Shown in pieces: positions 40,460 through 51,815 of a DNA stretch of 64,000 nt. A program made the translations under genes and the position numbers. Position 1 is the first letter of the stretch, and each line of letters starts with the position of its first letter. Origin of the DNA: Inonotus obliquus (Eukaryota > Basidiomycota > Agaricomycetes > Hymenochaetales > Hymenochaetaceae); NCBI GenBank assembly GCA_032164295.1, contig JAJHTX010000003.1, positions 1,488,001-1,552,000 of the forward strand, read 5' to 3'. Below the pieces are notes generated by a model that made no database searches, was not told where the DNA came from, and saw only the letters and a list, made by a program, of their open reading frames with translations.

Positions 40460-41711
40460 AGCACGGACCAGTGAAAAAAGGAAAGGCTATGAGTAGCAGA
40501 ATAAATAGCCGGGTCGCGGACCACTGCCAACAAACGAAAAGACACGAGGGCTGAGAATGCTATGAGGTGCGCCGCCTGGGGCATAGACCCGACTACAACG
40601 CGGAGAGCCCAGTTTAAATACGCGGGTGAAAGCGGTCTAATTTCAAATCCAAAAAGAACCAGACAAGGATGCCTTGAGATAGGTAGTCAAGATAGGTGAA
40701 GAGTCGCAGCGCCGTGTGCTAGTTCACAACGGTAGCATTGCTCATCAGCAGGTACGCGACACGAAAATATACCAGATATCAGATCCAGAGCCGTTCGCGG
40801 TGCGCGTAGCTAGGAGACCGGACACCTTGTCATCACCAAATGAAGCCGCATCATTCACAAGCGATGTCCGAAGAGACTCAGGGTGATTCGTCTTTGAGAA
40901 ACTGGTAACAGACCAGACGCGATGTACGTACAAGCACACAAGTTCTATCCATCAGTAAAAAAAATGGGTCACTCCCACGGCTGTTACCGAGGCCGTTGAT
41001 CCGCGACTTCTCTGTGCCGATCGTCACCACCACTACCACCAACACCAGTGCATACCACTCTACTGTACAATGGATATTGGCGACAATTAGATCTGTGAGT
41101 AATCAATCATCTTTCAACCCCTGGACCACCCCTAACTCACGTTTGCTGCGAAAGGCATGCCAACGTAACTTCGTAGTGTTTGGGGCATCTATTAATGAGG
41201 AATAAAGACGGTTATGTTAATAGTCGACCATATGTACTGAACGATTGGTCTCTTTCGAGTGCAGAAGGTGAGCGAAGCGGGTAAGCAAGTTCGCGAGCTG
41301 CTCAAATAAGCCGACCATCCCTGCATAAAGTAGAATCGTTTGTGGATCAAAGAGTCCCATGGCTGTGCCTGTTGGTTTCTTTTTCTACGCTTCTGATGAG
41401 CCAGTGGTCGGCATCACAGCAACATCTAACCTCCAAGATGGTTTTCGACGAACAATGTAAACGAATCTCTCCACAATTTTCGACGGTGCACTCCGCTCAG
41501 ATGAACACGATACGACGATTTATCTCGTATTACGCAGAATAACGAATCCTCGAGGAAAACATGGCGAGCTCGCTGAGAAATGTCGCGCTCCCCGGATCCA
41601 TGAAGATACACTCCGTGTATAATGTCGATGGTGCAAAAGGCAACGCACACTGCAGGATATAGATAATGGAGATAAACGTATACTCTATGACCAACTAATC
41701 ACTCCAAATGG
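40460..41711. other. Intergenic, no gene supported
   Basis: About 1.25 kb between the lipase promoter and the 3' end of the PDI-like gene. Short frames at 40996-41205 and 41342-41542 show no motif. Confidence 0.4.
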
Positions 41712-43286
41712 CTAGAGCTCGTCCCTAACATGGTCCTCGTTCATGTCGTCAAATGTCTCCATTGGCAGAGTCGGGACCAAGATATTCCCTTTATTGTCCA
41801 TCTCCTTCTGGGTGGCCGACACTCCTGCGCCTTGTGAAGTGTGGGTAACGATCTTTTCCAAAGTCTTGGTCGGTGTTCCAGACGTTGCCGAAGTCGGCAC
41901 ATCCATCACAATCTGACCTGCTTCATCCGTTATCGGCATCCTTGTTTCGTTCGGATTCGGTGATCCCTGCTTCTCCGCCTTCTTTTTCTCTGGTACGTTT
42001 GGTGCGCTGACCTGTGGTCCACTTCCCATCATACCAGGATATCCCTGTTTCCCATGGAAGTTCTTCGCACTCCCATCCCGTATGGCTGCCTCAAAGTCAA
42101 CCAAGTCTGCAAATCCTCCATGTGCGAGTTTCAGCATCTCCATCTCCTGCTGTTGTTCTATTTCAAGTTCTTTCGGATCAGGGACGAACTCCTCTGCAGC
42201 CGCCTTGGCGTTCAGGGCTCCGATGCTTGCGATGTCCTCAATTAGAGAATCGAAAAAAATGGAGAGGGAGTCGAGTTTCAAGAGACCTTTGGTATAATGA
42301 GTTATGTGATGGGATCTGAACGGAAGAACGACACACCTTCGTATTGCACGGGCCTCTCCTCTCCAGCTGGGTAAATTAGCACTTTTGATTCACCTTCCTC
42401 TCCAGCCTCGAAACCCAACTTCACAGAGCTCCTTCCATGCCAGTCGCGGTGAGAGAAGAATTCGATATCATCGCCATATTTGTTTGCCAGGACTGACCAG
42501 AGGAGAGGAAGTTTGTTCGTCTTTTTCATCAGGAGCGCTCTGTGCTTCTTCAGAATCTACAAAGCAGGTCGGAACTTTTATCAATTCGTTTCTTGCGGAG
42601 CAGGGCTGACTAAAGTTGAACGGGATACATACAGTAAAATCATTTATTTGATCAATATCCTCGAAGTAACGCACTACTTTTACCTTATCGGGGACTCCTC
42701 GTTGCGCGAAATAGTACAGCTCGCTCGCCGAAGCTTGGGGTCCGTCGAACTTGAAGTCAACTGGTTCCATGAACTGTCCTCGTGGAAATAACTGCAAGTG
42801 AGTCAATACATGCAATCTCAAATTCAACGTGAAGCCTGAACTCGCCTTTACAGTCGGTAACATCGACACCTTGAGGTCTGAGCACAACTGCTTATTCCCC
42901 GGTGCTTCGCAATCTACAGCATACATCGGCAGAAACGGATACAGACCAAGCGCAGTTTTAAGATATTGAGGCGCCAATAATTCGCAACGCTGATTCAAGT
43001 TCATAAAATCAGTGAACCGCGAGAGTATGGAAAGATAATGCAAGCTCACACCACAATTGGGCGCGACGAAAGCCACAGCAAATGTCATCTGAATGTCGAG
43101 ATAGCTAGGTCAATATCTGAAACAAAATGTAGACAGCAATAAATTACCAACCTTTTCTTTCATGGCAGATTTGAAATGATCCCGTCCAATCATCTTCACG
43201 AGAGAATCCTCACGGAAGAGTGCACCGACAACGGAAATAATACTCCGCGAAAGCACCACAGTGAGTATAAGTGGACGTAACAACAT
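41712..43286 (-). CDS. ER thioredoxin / protein disulfide isomerase-like protein with RDEL tail
   Basis: Probable ER lumen oxidoreductase for disulfide formation. The start at 43286 gives a hydrophobic signal (LLRPLILTVVLSRSIISVVG), then FREDSLVKMIGRDHFKSAM. The redox exon reads TFAVAFVAPNCG, and splicing GGT|GTGAGC..CAG|CGT makes the active site CGRC, where most PDIs have CGHC. Next are ELLAPQYLKTALGLYPFLP, YAVDCEAPGNKQLCSDL and the cis-proline-like SMLPTVK. LFPRGQFMEPVDFKF and LPLLWSVLANKYGDDIEFFS suggest a second domain without CxxC. A Glu/Gln-rich helical linker (ELEIEQQQEMEMLKLAHG) and a Ser/Pro/Thr-rich tail end with DHVRDEL, an HDEL-type retrieval signal. About 430 residues in six or so exons. 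Confidence 0.85.
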
Positions 43287-43935
43287 TAGGTCCTCCCAAG
43301 CCAAAGAAATAGTACTTGATCGTGTCGAGGAGGGAGCGGAGACACAACACGCGGAGGGAGGGAGATTCCCAAGAGACCAATCCAGGTTCATTCTTATAGA
43401 TAGTCCAACAAATACAAACCATCTGTCCACCGGAAGGAAGTATACGTGGAGGTCAGAATTCAAGGCACATGTCTATTTCTGCGTGTATCTCCCACAAACT
43501 CTCTACGAGACGCAGTTCTGGATACGGTCCCGAACGTTCGTTCTGTGCGTGGGATATAGTAGTTTGTGTTTCGCGGTTCCGAGCAAGTGGGACTGATAGT
43601 TCCAGACTCCAGGCCCGGTTCGAAAACGTTGGATAGTGGCGAATGGTATTCAAGGTATTTGTAGTCAACTTTACAGACGGAATGGAGTAAATTGCGTTTA
43701 ACAAGGTATTGTCAAGTCGAGTTATCGCATGGATCGCCGTCTTGGGAGCCTTGGCGGTGAATATTGAAATATAGAAGTATTCATCTATATTTACTCTACA
43801 ACAATGAAAAATATCAAGTCATCTTCACCCCACCCCAGGCCCAGGCAGCCTGCGGATCAAATGGACCTGATCTGTACAAGCTTGCAATAACGACTCACAC
43901 TGTATCTTTCTTTTCTAGCTACTATGTCTAATATC
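43287..43935. other. Intergenic between PDI-like and caspase-like genes
   Basis: About 650 bases. It should hold the PDI-like promoter and the 3' untranslated region of the caspase-like gene. Frames here are antisense or motif-free. Confidence 0.4.
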
Positions 43936-45520
43936 CTAGAGCTCGTCTTGAATTGGATATTCATCCTCAGGGAATCTCGTTACAATCCCGCTCGCCTCTC
44001 CACTCTCCGCCGCCGAAAACGGATACAAGAACCGCTCAACATCCCGATTAATGTAACCACTGTAGAAAACGAGCTGCGGGTCCTGGTGACTCGCGTGCGT
44101 AGTTTGGTCTCGTGGGAGAGGATTGATTTCGTCGGGACTGGGACCTTTATATTTACCTGCAGTCTCGCCAGCTGCGATTTGCGCCTTGATAAACTTCTTT
44201 GCTTCGTTGAATAGTACCGAGTAAGATGGTACGCCGCGCTTGCGCTTGAAATGGTTCTTGATGACACTGACGATAGCGTACACCCATGGATCCATGCCCT
44301 TCAGTGCTTTCACATTGTACTGCGTTTCGTGGCAGCCTGCGAGGAGAATACTGCGAGTGGCAGTGCTGGTATTGAGCAGCCCGCTACCCAAGCATGACGA
44401 CGTCAGAATGGTGAGATTAACACCGGCTCCTAGGTTCTAGATATCATGCCTTAGATCTAGACTGTGGAGTAAAGGCTTCAAAGTTTAAAATACGCACGTT
44501 CTTGATGGTCTCCGCGACCCAATTCTCGTCGACCGAGGTCGTCTCTGTCCCTTCATCCGACTCGGCCAATATCCATCCTTCGTTGTTCTGACCTGCTTGA
44601 CTGGATTTGCCTTCATCTTTGTGGGTAGTGCCGTGCGCGTCTACGTACACAAAACGAACGTTGCCCTGCGAAGCACTTGACAAGAGGTCGGTAAACTTTG
44701 CCTTGAAATTCGAGGCAGTGGGCGGGCTTTGGCCCGACGTGCATAACTTGGGTCCACTGGTTGGCTCGGAGTCGTAATACAGTATTTCGATATCATCCTG
44801 GGAAAATGCTAGATGCTGCGTCAACATGTCCCGCACGAGGAAGATGCCATTGTCGACACTGGTGCCGTAACGAACGATGAGAACCTAAAAATACGCCCAA
44901 CAATAACCAATAATCAGGAAAGTGTCAAAATAATTGGAATTCACTTTTTTGGTTTTAGTGGACCTGAAATCAGTCTGCTCCAGGTGGTAAGGAGCGTGTG
45001 GATCGCGAGACCCTGAGGGGTTTGTCATACCGAGTATGCACTCCTGGCTTGAAGGCTTAATGGTGATGTCGAAGGTATAGAACCCACTACCAGTCACCGC
45101 AGTGACCACGCCGCCTTGAGCAGCCTTGACATCGCGGAAGGAGCTAGTGACCAGATAGTTTGGATTCTTTCCCCCCGCATTGTTCACAGTCCATTGGTAG
45201 AATATCCAAACTGGAGCACCGTTGGACACTCCTGCGGGAACATCAAGTGTGACCATCTCTTGGATAGCGTAATGGTACCAGTTGAGTTTGCCAGTATAAA
45301 CGACGGCGGAGGGGCACTGAGAAAGGATCGGAATAGTGCAGTTGCAGTGTTGTAGAACCGGAAGGGTCATGATCATTCTATTGCTACGCATGAGCATAAG
45401 ATTAAAGCTATAATATTCAAACGAGACATTGAACTGATACTCTCCGTTAGGGGACTCGGTGACGCTGTTGATTACTCTGCTCAGATATGCAATACGCTTA
45501 TTGTTGCCGCTGGCGTCCAC
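43936..45520 (-). CDS. Caspase-like (peptidase C14) protein with an unrecognised N-terminal domain
   Basis: Cysteine peptidase fold like metacaspases. The N-terminal part, from about 45520, has PNGEYQFNVSFEYYSF, MIMTLPVLQHCNCTIPILSQ and YTFDITIKPSSQECILG, a beta-rich domain I do not recognise. After an intron (about 45025-44887) the peptidase starts VLIVRYGTSVDNGIFLVRDM, with VRFVYVDAHGTTH carrying the catalytic His. After another intron come NLTILTSSCLGSGLL with the likely catalytic Cys, RSILLAGCHETQYN and DPWVYAIVSVIKNHF. It ends YPIQDEL at 43936. The 5' end is uncertain because a stop lies shortly before the first block and an upstream exon is likely (45540-45860). It is divergent from the pore-forming lectin gene at 46872. 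A decayed copy of the N-terminal part is at 48273-48916. Confidence 0.75.
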
Positions 45521-46480
45521 GGTCTTTTAGCATAGTTGAACCAATTGAACTTGCCGCAGTAGACGTACATGATGTCAAGCAATGAGGACATGGAGAATGC
45601 GGTAGAGGATATTGATTTGCAGAGGTGCTGTTGGCTGACTGGGTTTGTTCGAAATCAGTTGCAGGTGGTACCTCTGAATGTATGGAATATCGGCCTCCGC
45701 AGCGCTCATATCTCCACCATAGACGATAAATGCGTCACATGTATTTTGTCTCTCCCTCCTGCTCGTTGCGACAGTCATGGACTCGCAGACTGCTTGGAAG
45801 AACGAGTGAATGTACTTATTTGAAACACAGGCAAAGACATACCACCGAGACACGATCATCCACTAGTTCATCTGGTGATGAGATAGAGGTTGAACTTAAC
45901 CTGTAGATGCCCCAACCTTCCCATCCATCAGAGGTTTCCGATCCACAACAAGAAGTGCATCCATTCCATTCACACTATGGAACTTGACGGTCGCGGGAAG
46001 CATGATATCCCCCAAGCACATTGGCCCGTCCGGGTAATTTATGTACAGCGTACTCAGAAAACCTTGTCGGTGTTACGAAAGAAAGAAACTGAACTGAACT
46101 GCTGTCAGTTTAGTCACTTGAGTTGAGTGCTTTCTCACGATAGGCACGTGCCAAAGATATGGACCGCTTTGTCGCTCAGCGATGGAAGGAGGATTGACTA
46201 AGACTACTTTACCTCCGACTGTATCGAGTCTTTGAGTCTTCGGCAATGGACTAATCAGTATTAATATTGGTGATCATCTTTTCAGCACCCCCCTTCCCAG
46301 ATGTCTGCTGTCGGTTCATTGGCGTGTCCGCAAGCCTAAAGAAGCCGAAAGGTCTCCATGTCCGCTGCCAAGGTCATCAGCAGCGCATAGGAATATCGCC
46401 GATGATACTTGCAGGGCTTGGTTTAGGACGTAATTCCAATCGATTTTTTTCGCGTCAGGTGAGCTTTCTGAAAATAGACA
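45300..46480. repeat. Segmental duplication, copy 1 (partner about 48560-49850)
   Basis: The N-terminal exon of the caspase-like gene and its upstream flank recur in the same orientation about 3.2 kb further on. Examples are ATGTCAAGCAATGAGGA at 45572 and 48875, and GGGAAGCATGATA near 45997 and 49410 followed by similar text. The lectin gene lies between the copies. Similarity is patchy, so the event is old. Confidence 0.65.
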
Positions 46481-46871
46481 TCCCAAAGAAAAGAACAAGA
46501 GACCTAATGTGATCAACGAATGTCCGAGAAGAGGGTCGTGCTCTTCCATGCTTCAGCGGAGAGGTAAACAAGTAAACATGAATGCTGCTGCTGCTGCTAG
46601 TGATAGGAAGACATATTGGATTCCATTTGTCCCGGAAGTACTAACGTCTATGCATGGACAGTGAATCGGGATAGCCTTCGAATTTGTATAAATGCAACCT
46701 GATCCTTGTTCGAGCCATGCAGAATCCCACTCCAAACCTAGCATCGACACAGTACTCAACCTGCGGTTTATCACAAAGTTTCTCCCTGCTAAGAATCTCT
46801 TAAAACACGTCCGCCTCCACTGACATCGTGTCTGTTCATTATTCAACCACGGCTTGTATCCTACTGACAGA

Positions 46872-48036
46872 ATGTCGTCTGATCGTAAGTAATACCTCAA
46901 ATACTTATACTATTCTGACTCTGAGGAATTTTGTCCCCGCTACCATAGCCCACTCCAGCCAGGATTCCCTCTACATCCCGCCATCGGGGCTCGCTTTTCG
47001 TCTCTTAGGATATGCCAGTCAACAAGTGATCTACTCGCGCACAAATCAGCTCCCCGAGGTCGGACAGCACGCGGTCGTAGATGATTATTCAGACCAATAT
47101 TTTACACTCCTTCATGGTTCTGGGTTGAAAACTGGTTTGTACGCAATAAAGAGCCGGGCCACGGGCAATGTTCTTTTCTCGCGCGAGAAACAGGAGCCTC
47201 GTGTCGGACATATCAGTGGTGATGGAGCCTATGATGACAAGTGCGTATCTGCTTTTCTACACTTCCGCCACCTGTTGCTCATCATGATATCACCCCTGTA
47301 GCTGGTTCAAAGTGGAGCCTGGAAAGGGCAAACACTCGAATTTCTTTCGCCTAATCACACCCTCACAAATGATGGTACTCTTTTCGCGTAACACACAAGA
47401 ACCATACTTCTACAATTATCCGTATGGAGGTCAAGTATACGATGACCAGTATTTCGGCTTCTTATTTGAGGATGTGCAGTTCGACGGAGTTGACTATGAT
47501 CTCGATATTGGACGGATCATCACGTCGAACCCTATTGTGTTCACTGGAGAGTCTCTTACTAACAAGACGGATCGGGACCAGCAAATGAGTTGTACAGTGA
47601 ACTACTCAGTGACAAACACAAGCACGTTTGAGTTCACAGCAGGGTTTACTATTACGATTGGGACAAAGTTTACTGGTTAGTGTGACTCTAATATCTTTAT
47701 CGCTCTTTCTCAACTATTAATCTCATCGATTCAGCTGGCATACCTTTTGTCTCTCAGGGCGAGATTAGTCTCGGTGCATCAACGACGGAGCAGTGGAAAT
47801 GGGGAGAGTCCACGTCAATCACTCAGTCAATCTCTGCGACGCTCCCCGTCACGGCCGGTCCAGGCCAGACGGTCCGAGCGACATCAATGATCCAGCGCGG
47901 CCTACTTGAGGTCCCATTAACAGTTCGCCTCAGCTCAAAGAGTACGGGAGTAAAATTGGAGACGAAGGCTCTTTGGCGTGGACTCTCAAGTTGGGATATT
48001 CATCACACGGTTGAGATCGTTGACAAATCCAATTAA
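46872..48036 (+). CDS. Beta-trefoil lectin with aerolysin-type pore-forming module
   Basis: Member of the fungal LSL-like family (Laetiporus lectin type), predicted to bind carbohydrate through an N-terminal beta-trefoil and insert a beta-barrel pore through its C-terminal aerolysin-like module. A tiny first exon (46872 to about 46883) is followed by an intron. The trefoil lies in exons from about 46950 to 47450, with the repeated QYF, LYAIKSRATGNVLFSR and FNYPYGGQVYDDQYF-like turns. The pore module follows, with TNKTDRDQQMSCTVNYSVTN and ALWRGLSSWDI near the end. Introns lie near 47240-47300 and 47675-47735. There is no signal peptide, as usual for these cytosolic defence lectins. No break is seen. 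Homologues are cytolytic and are thought to deter animals that feed on fungi. Confidence 0.9.
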
Positions 48037-48272
48037 ATGCTACAATAGATAATAATGATAAAGGCATAGACATGTTTCTATACTTCCAATGTTGTTAAAG
48101 ATTTCTGATGTAAAGAATGATAAATTTTCTTGAGGATAGTCGGCGTGTAAGTCCAGGGTTTCGCAGCAAAGGTATAAAGGGTGCGTGCGTAAAGTAAAGA
48201 TTCGTCAAGGCATACACATCATTCTTTTACAATACCGCATTGTTGCATGCGCCTTGTTCGTACTCTCTGTAA
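48037..48272. other. 3' flank of the lectin gene
   Basis: AT-rich sequence with AATAAT/AATGATAAA words that may guide polyadenylation. No gene seen. Confidence 0.4.
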
Positions 48273-48916
48273 TCATATATGCATCGTGAAATAAATACGA
48301 TCCGTACTCCATATCGAGTCCCATACGACTATATACCGACCAGCATTAGTAGTAATCACCTTCGCAGCATACATGCCGATGACGTGCCCGCAAGGTCTCA
48401 GATAGTAAGAAGTAATAGCTTTTGGTGAGAAATAGATTAGTTTCTTCGCCCGCTCGCTGGTAATATCCCTCAACCGCCACGCTGTTGGTAAATCCAGCAC
48501 AAATAACAAGTGTGACCATCACTTGGACAACCGGTAATGGTACCAGTTGATTTGCTGGTATAAACGACAGCGGAGGGCACTGAGACAGGATCGGAATAGT
48601 GCAGTTGTAGTGTTGTAGAACCGGAAGGGTCATGATCATTCGATTGCTACCGTCAGGGATCCAAAATCGCGTGAGACCGTGCAACTGGAGGTGTAGTACT
48701 CAAACGAGACATGAGATTGATACTCTCCGTTGGACCCATGGTAACGCCGTTGATTGCGCCATTCTGACATATGTTATGCTTTTCGTTGCTGCTGGCGTCC
48801 ATGGTCCAGTGCCAGAAAGCACTTATCGGATCGTTGAGTGCGAATCTGTTGAGCTTGCCGAAGTAGGTGTACAGATGTCAAGCAATGAGGAGTCGAGGAC
48901 GTTAATTTGCGTATGA
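48273..48916 (-). pseudogene. Decayed copy of the caspase-like gene's N-terminal region
   Basis: The minus strand reads SNRMIMTLPVLQHYNCTIPI with LSQCPP, matching the gene at 44885-45520, preceded by NGEYQSHVSFEYY in another frame. It has several frameshifts, a premature stop in the segment after QVMVTL, and no peptidase exons (no VDAHG or SSCLGSG blocks follow toward 48037). It is therefore a truncated pseudogene from the same duplication that copied the flank to 48.9-49.8 kb. Confidence 0.8.
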
Positions 48917-49850
48917 AAGTATCGAGGGCGCAGCGTCTATCTCTCCAGTACAGCGTATCACATGGTACTTCGTCCCTCCATCATCCTCAGGAACATCCAG
49001 CTTCCTTCCAAGACAAAGGAAGCATTGTTGCAGTGAGTAGCGGAGGGTGTGTGCCTCTTGAAGCGGAAGAATATTTCTCACATATCTGGGTGGATTTAGT
49101 TCTTTGAGTACTAAACATAAAGTTGAGCGCCCGGCATATGAACTAGTCCTTTCGTTGACAGCGGTGGTTCGCCCTTCAAATAATTGCGATGCAGATATAT
49201 AGTTACATGCTTTCCAGGACAAGGCTGGTCCATCGTTTCCGAACCAGTACTGCAACAGTCACGAATTCACGGACAGCTTGGAAGAACGAGTCAATGTACT
49301 TTTTCGATTAAGGATAGGCGAAAACGTACCACCGGAGATGATTTCCTTTGGATGAGTTTGAGTTTGAACTATCCTGTAGTAGGCGCCCTAACCTTCCGAT
49401 GCATTTTTGGGAAGCATGATACCTTCCGCAAGCACATCGGCCAGCCAGAGAGTGTTAGTAGGTGTGAACCCTATTACAGAGTACTCAGAACACCTTGCCA
49501 GTGCTACGAAAGAGGGGTGAAGAAAAGGTGAACCGCTTTATAGTCTACTCACTCTATTGGAGTAACGGTACTAAGGGACTCATGAACACTGATGCATAAA
49601 ACATGTGCCAAGGATATAAGTGTGATGCCATGCACTTGCAATATGCAATGCGAAGATGCGAAGTGACTGAGTGTGCCCATTGACGCTCTTAACTTAGGAA
49701 TAGGATTCCGTAGCGAGTCTTTGACCATGGCTGATCAGGATTGTTGATTACCTTCGGTCCTTTGCAGCACCCGCACCGTTCATCCATCGATATGTCCGCG
49801 GGGCTTCTTTAGACGAAAGCTCCGAAGTATTCGCATTTGGACAATTTATG
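48917..49850. repeat. Segmental duplication, copy 2 (flank)
   Basis: Partner of the sequence upstream of the caspase-like gene at 45.5-46.5 kb. It has shared words in the same order and an ATGTCCGCGG..CTTCTTTAGACGAAAG stretch like the one near 46320. There is no coding potential of its own. Confidence 0.6.
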
Positions 49851-49973
49851 TCTGCTAGTAGATATCACTCAACGGACCATCCTCACAATTATCCGAGTCA
49901 ACGGTTATAAAACTAGGTTGTACTTGCACTCCAACGTACTACCATCCCCCATAACAGCGCATCTACTACTCAG

Positions 49974-51815
49974 TAGGGTTCCGCAGCGTACGTATACAGG
50001 TACGCGCGTAAAGACAAGACACAGTACGGATTACGATCCGTGCTTTACGCTCCGTATTTTTTATTTCGGGGTGAGCTACGGAAACGCATCGGGAGTATAC
50101 GGCAATACGCCGTATATACGACACCAAGAAGGAAGTACACAATATAATAACCAGAAATAAGAGAGATGCTTTAAGAAGAGTGTGATCTGTCTTTCGAACG
50201 TAGCCATTGTTTCACCAGAATAAGGGTTGTGATGGTCTCTGACCCCAGACGGCACGACGGAGTGCAATAGTATCTCTGCCTCCTGAGAATACACGTTCTA
50301 CGGGCGACTGAGGAGCCTGCAAAGATCATCAATTACATATTATTATGTCAAGGAGAAAGTTTTCGACTCACCTGGAATGGCATGGATCTCACACGCAAAC
50401 TTTGACAAGTGAGGAAACTGAGCACGGTGTGCGGACCACCATGGAATTGGTTCTCCAACATCCCAATACTTTTCGCGTTTCATACTGAAGTAAGTGACGA
50501 GTTCGTCTAATGGACTGGTATTCTCCTCACTGCCATAACCTGCCATGAAAGCAAATATCATGCTCTTGGACGGGGATAGAGCATCATCGTTTTGGACAGG
50601 ATCCATGTTTGCACCCTTAGTGATTACAACGTTTCGATGGCTCCGGTCCTTTGCTGAAGTACTTGAAGGATACCAAGCTGCAAAGCGATGTTCAAGTGAC
50701 GACCTTGAGTCTTCAATAAGTTGAAGCAAGGTGGAGTCTCCTTCTGCATCATCCTGAAGCTTTGTATATGAAATACATGGATCTAGGACTGATTATTAAG
50801 ATAAGTATCAAGTTGAGCGAGCAGAAGGGTCAGTTAGACTCACGGGCACCCCACATAAAGAATGGCGAGGTATTGAAAAGAGTGAAGTAGTCTGAGAGTT
50901 TGCGGTGTGCAGCAGTAAGACCTTTTCGAAGAAAGGAAGGTGAGTCGGATGGTAGTTCCTTAAGATAGTGTAGGACACATAGGTTGATTAATTGAGTACT
51001 TACCTTCTGTATCCTCTTGACCTTTCTTGAGACGACTGTCATTCTTGGTAAATCAAGACTAGCCTAAAAAAAATTACAATTAAATAGAGAATTAGAAGGA
51101 AACAAAAAGTACACACCTGTGAAGTGTCATCTGGTTCTTCACCGTCCTCGCTAACATCACAGGAGACCACATCTGTGTCGCAGTCACTGTTCCGAAATTC
51201 ATCAGCGCCGTCCTCCACATCAGATAGAACATCAAAGCAGTTCGAAGTTTGTATCTTGCTCGGTCCAGTAGGTTGGTCGACTCCACGAAGCTTAAATGAG
51301 AGAATACGAGGACGTTTTCCAGAGACAATGTTACTTTCATCAACCTCATCGCAGTTTCAACGTTTTGTGTGAGAGACAAGTTGAAATCCATCGTTGCTCA
51401 TTGTAAAGACCGAGCGGCAAGTGATGAGAAGTGTCGAACTATTCGATTCCAGAAGATAATGATGTGAACGCGGCGTGATGGATACCTGATCTTCAATGTG
51501 GAGTGATATCAGTAAAACAACGTCCATTCTGTTCAATAAACAAGCTACTACTTACCTGTTGAGAGCATTCACAGTGACCCCAGCCTTGCGGACACGCCAA
51601 CGAGAAGATAGGGGCAAGTGGGAGAGAACGAGGAGGACCGTATGTCGTATAGGCCGTATGCGGTCGTTTACGCCCAAATTTGGATTTCTTGATGCGGAAC
51701 ACGGACCGTGCAATACAGGTCCGTAAAGTCAGTCCTATTCCTCCATACGATTACAGAGTGTTCCATATACGTACGGCCCATTTCCGTACTTTACGCTACG
51801 CTGCGGTAAAGAGTA
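49974..51815. mobile_element. Decayed hAT-family transposon
   Basis: Imperfect terminal inverted repeats. The left end TAGGGTTCCGCAGCGTACG starts at 49974, and the right end, read in reverse, shares CCGCAGCGTA at about 51794-51803. Both end regions are crowded with TACGG and CGTAAAG words in both orientations, as in hAT subterminal repeats. A transposase remnant lies inside on the minus strand. The exact right end and an 8-bp target duplication could not be fixed. Confidence 0.65.
50171..51391 (-). pseudogene. hAT transposase remnant
   Basis: The C-terminal hAT dimerisation region is recognisable: DELVTYFSMKREKYWDVGEP, IPWWSAHRAQFPHLSKFACE, then after an intron at 50385-50325 APQSPVERVFSGGRDTIALR. 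A one-base shift follows; the other frame continues ETITTLILVKQWLR to a stop at 50171. Upstream exons (50830-51042, 51092-51391) include an acidic linker but have conflicting frames. The zinc-finger and catalytic core are not clearly seen, so it is not an active transposase. Confidence 0.78.
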
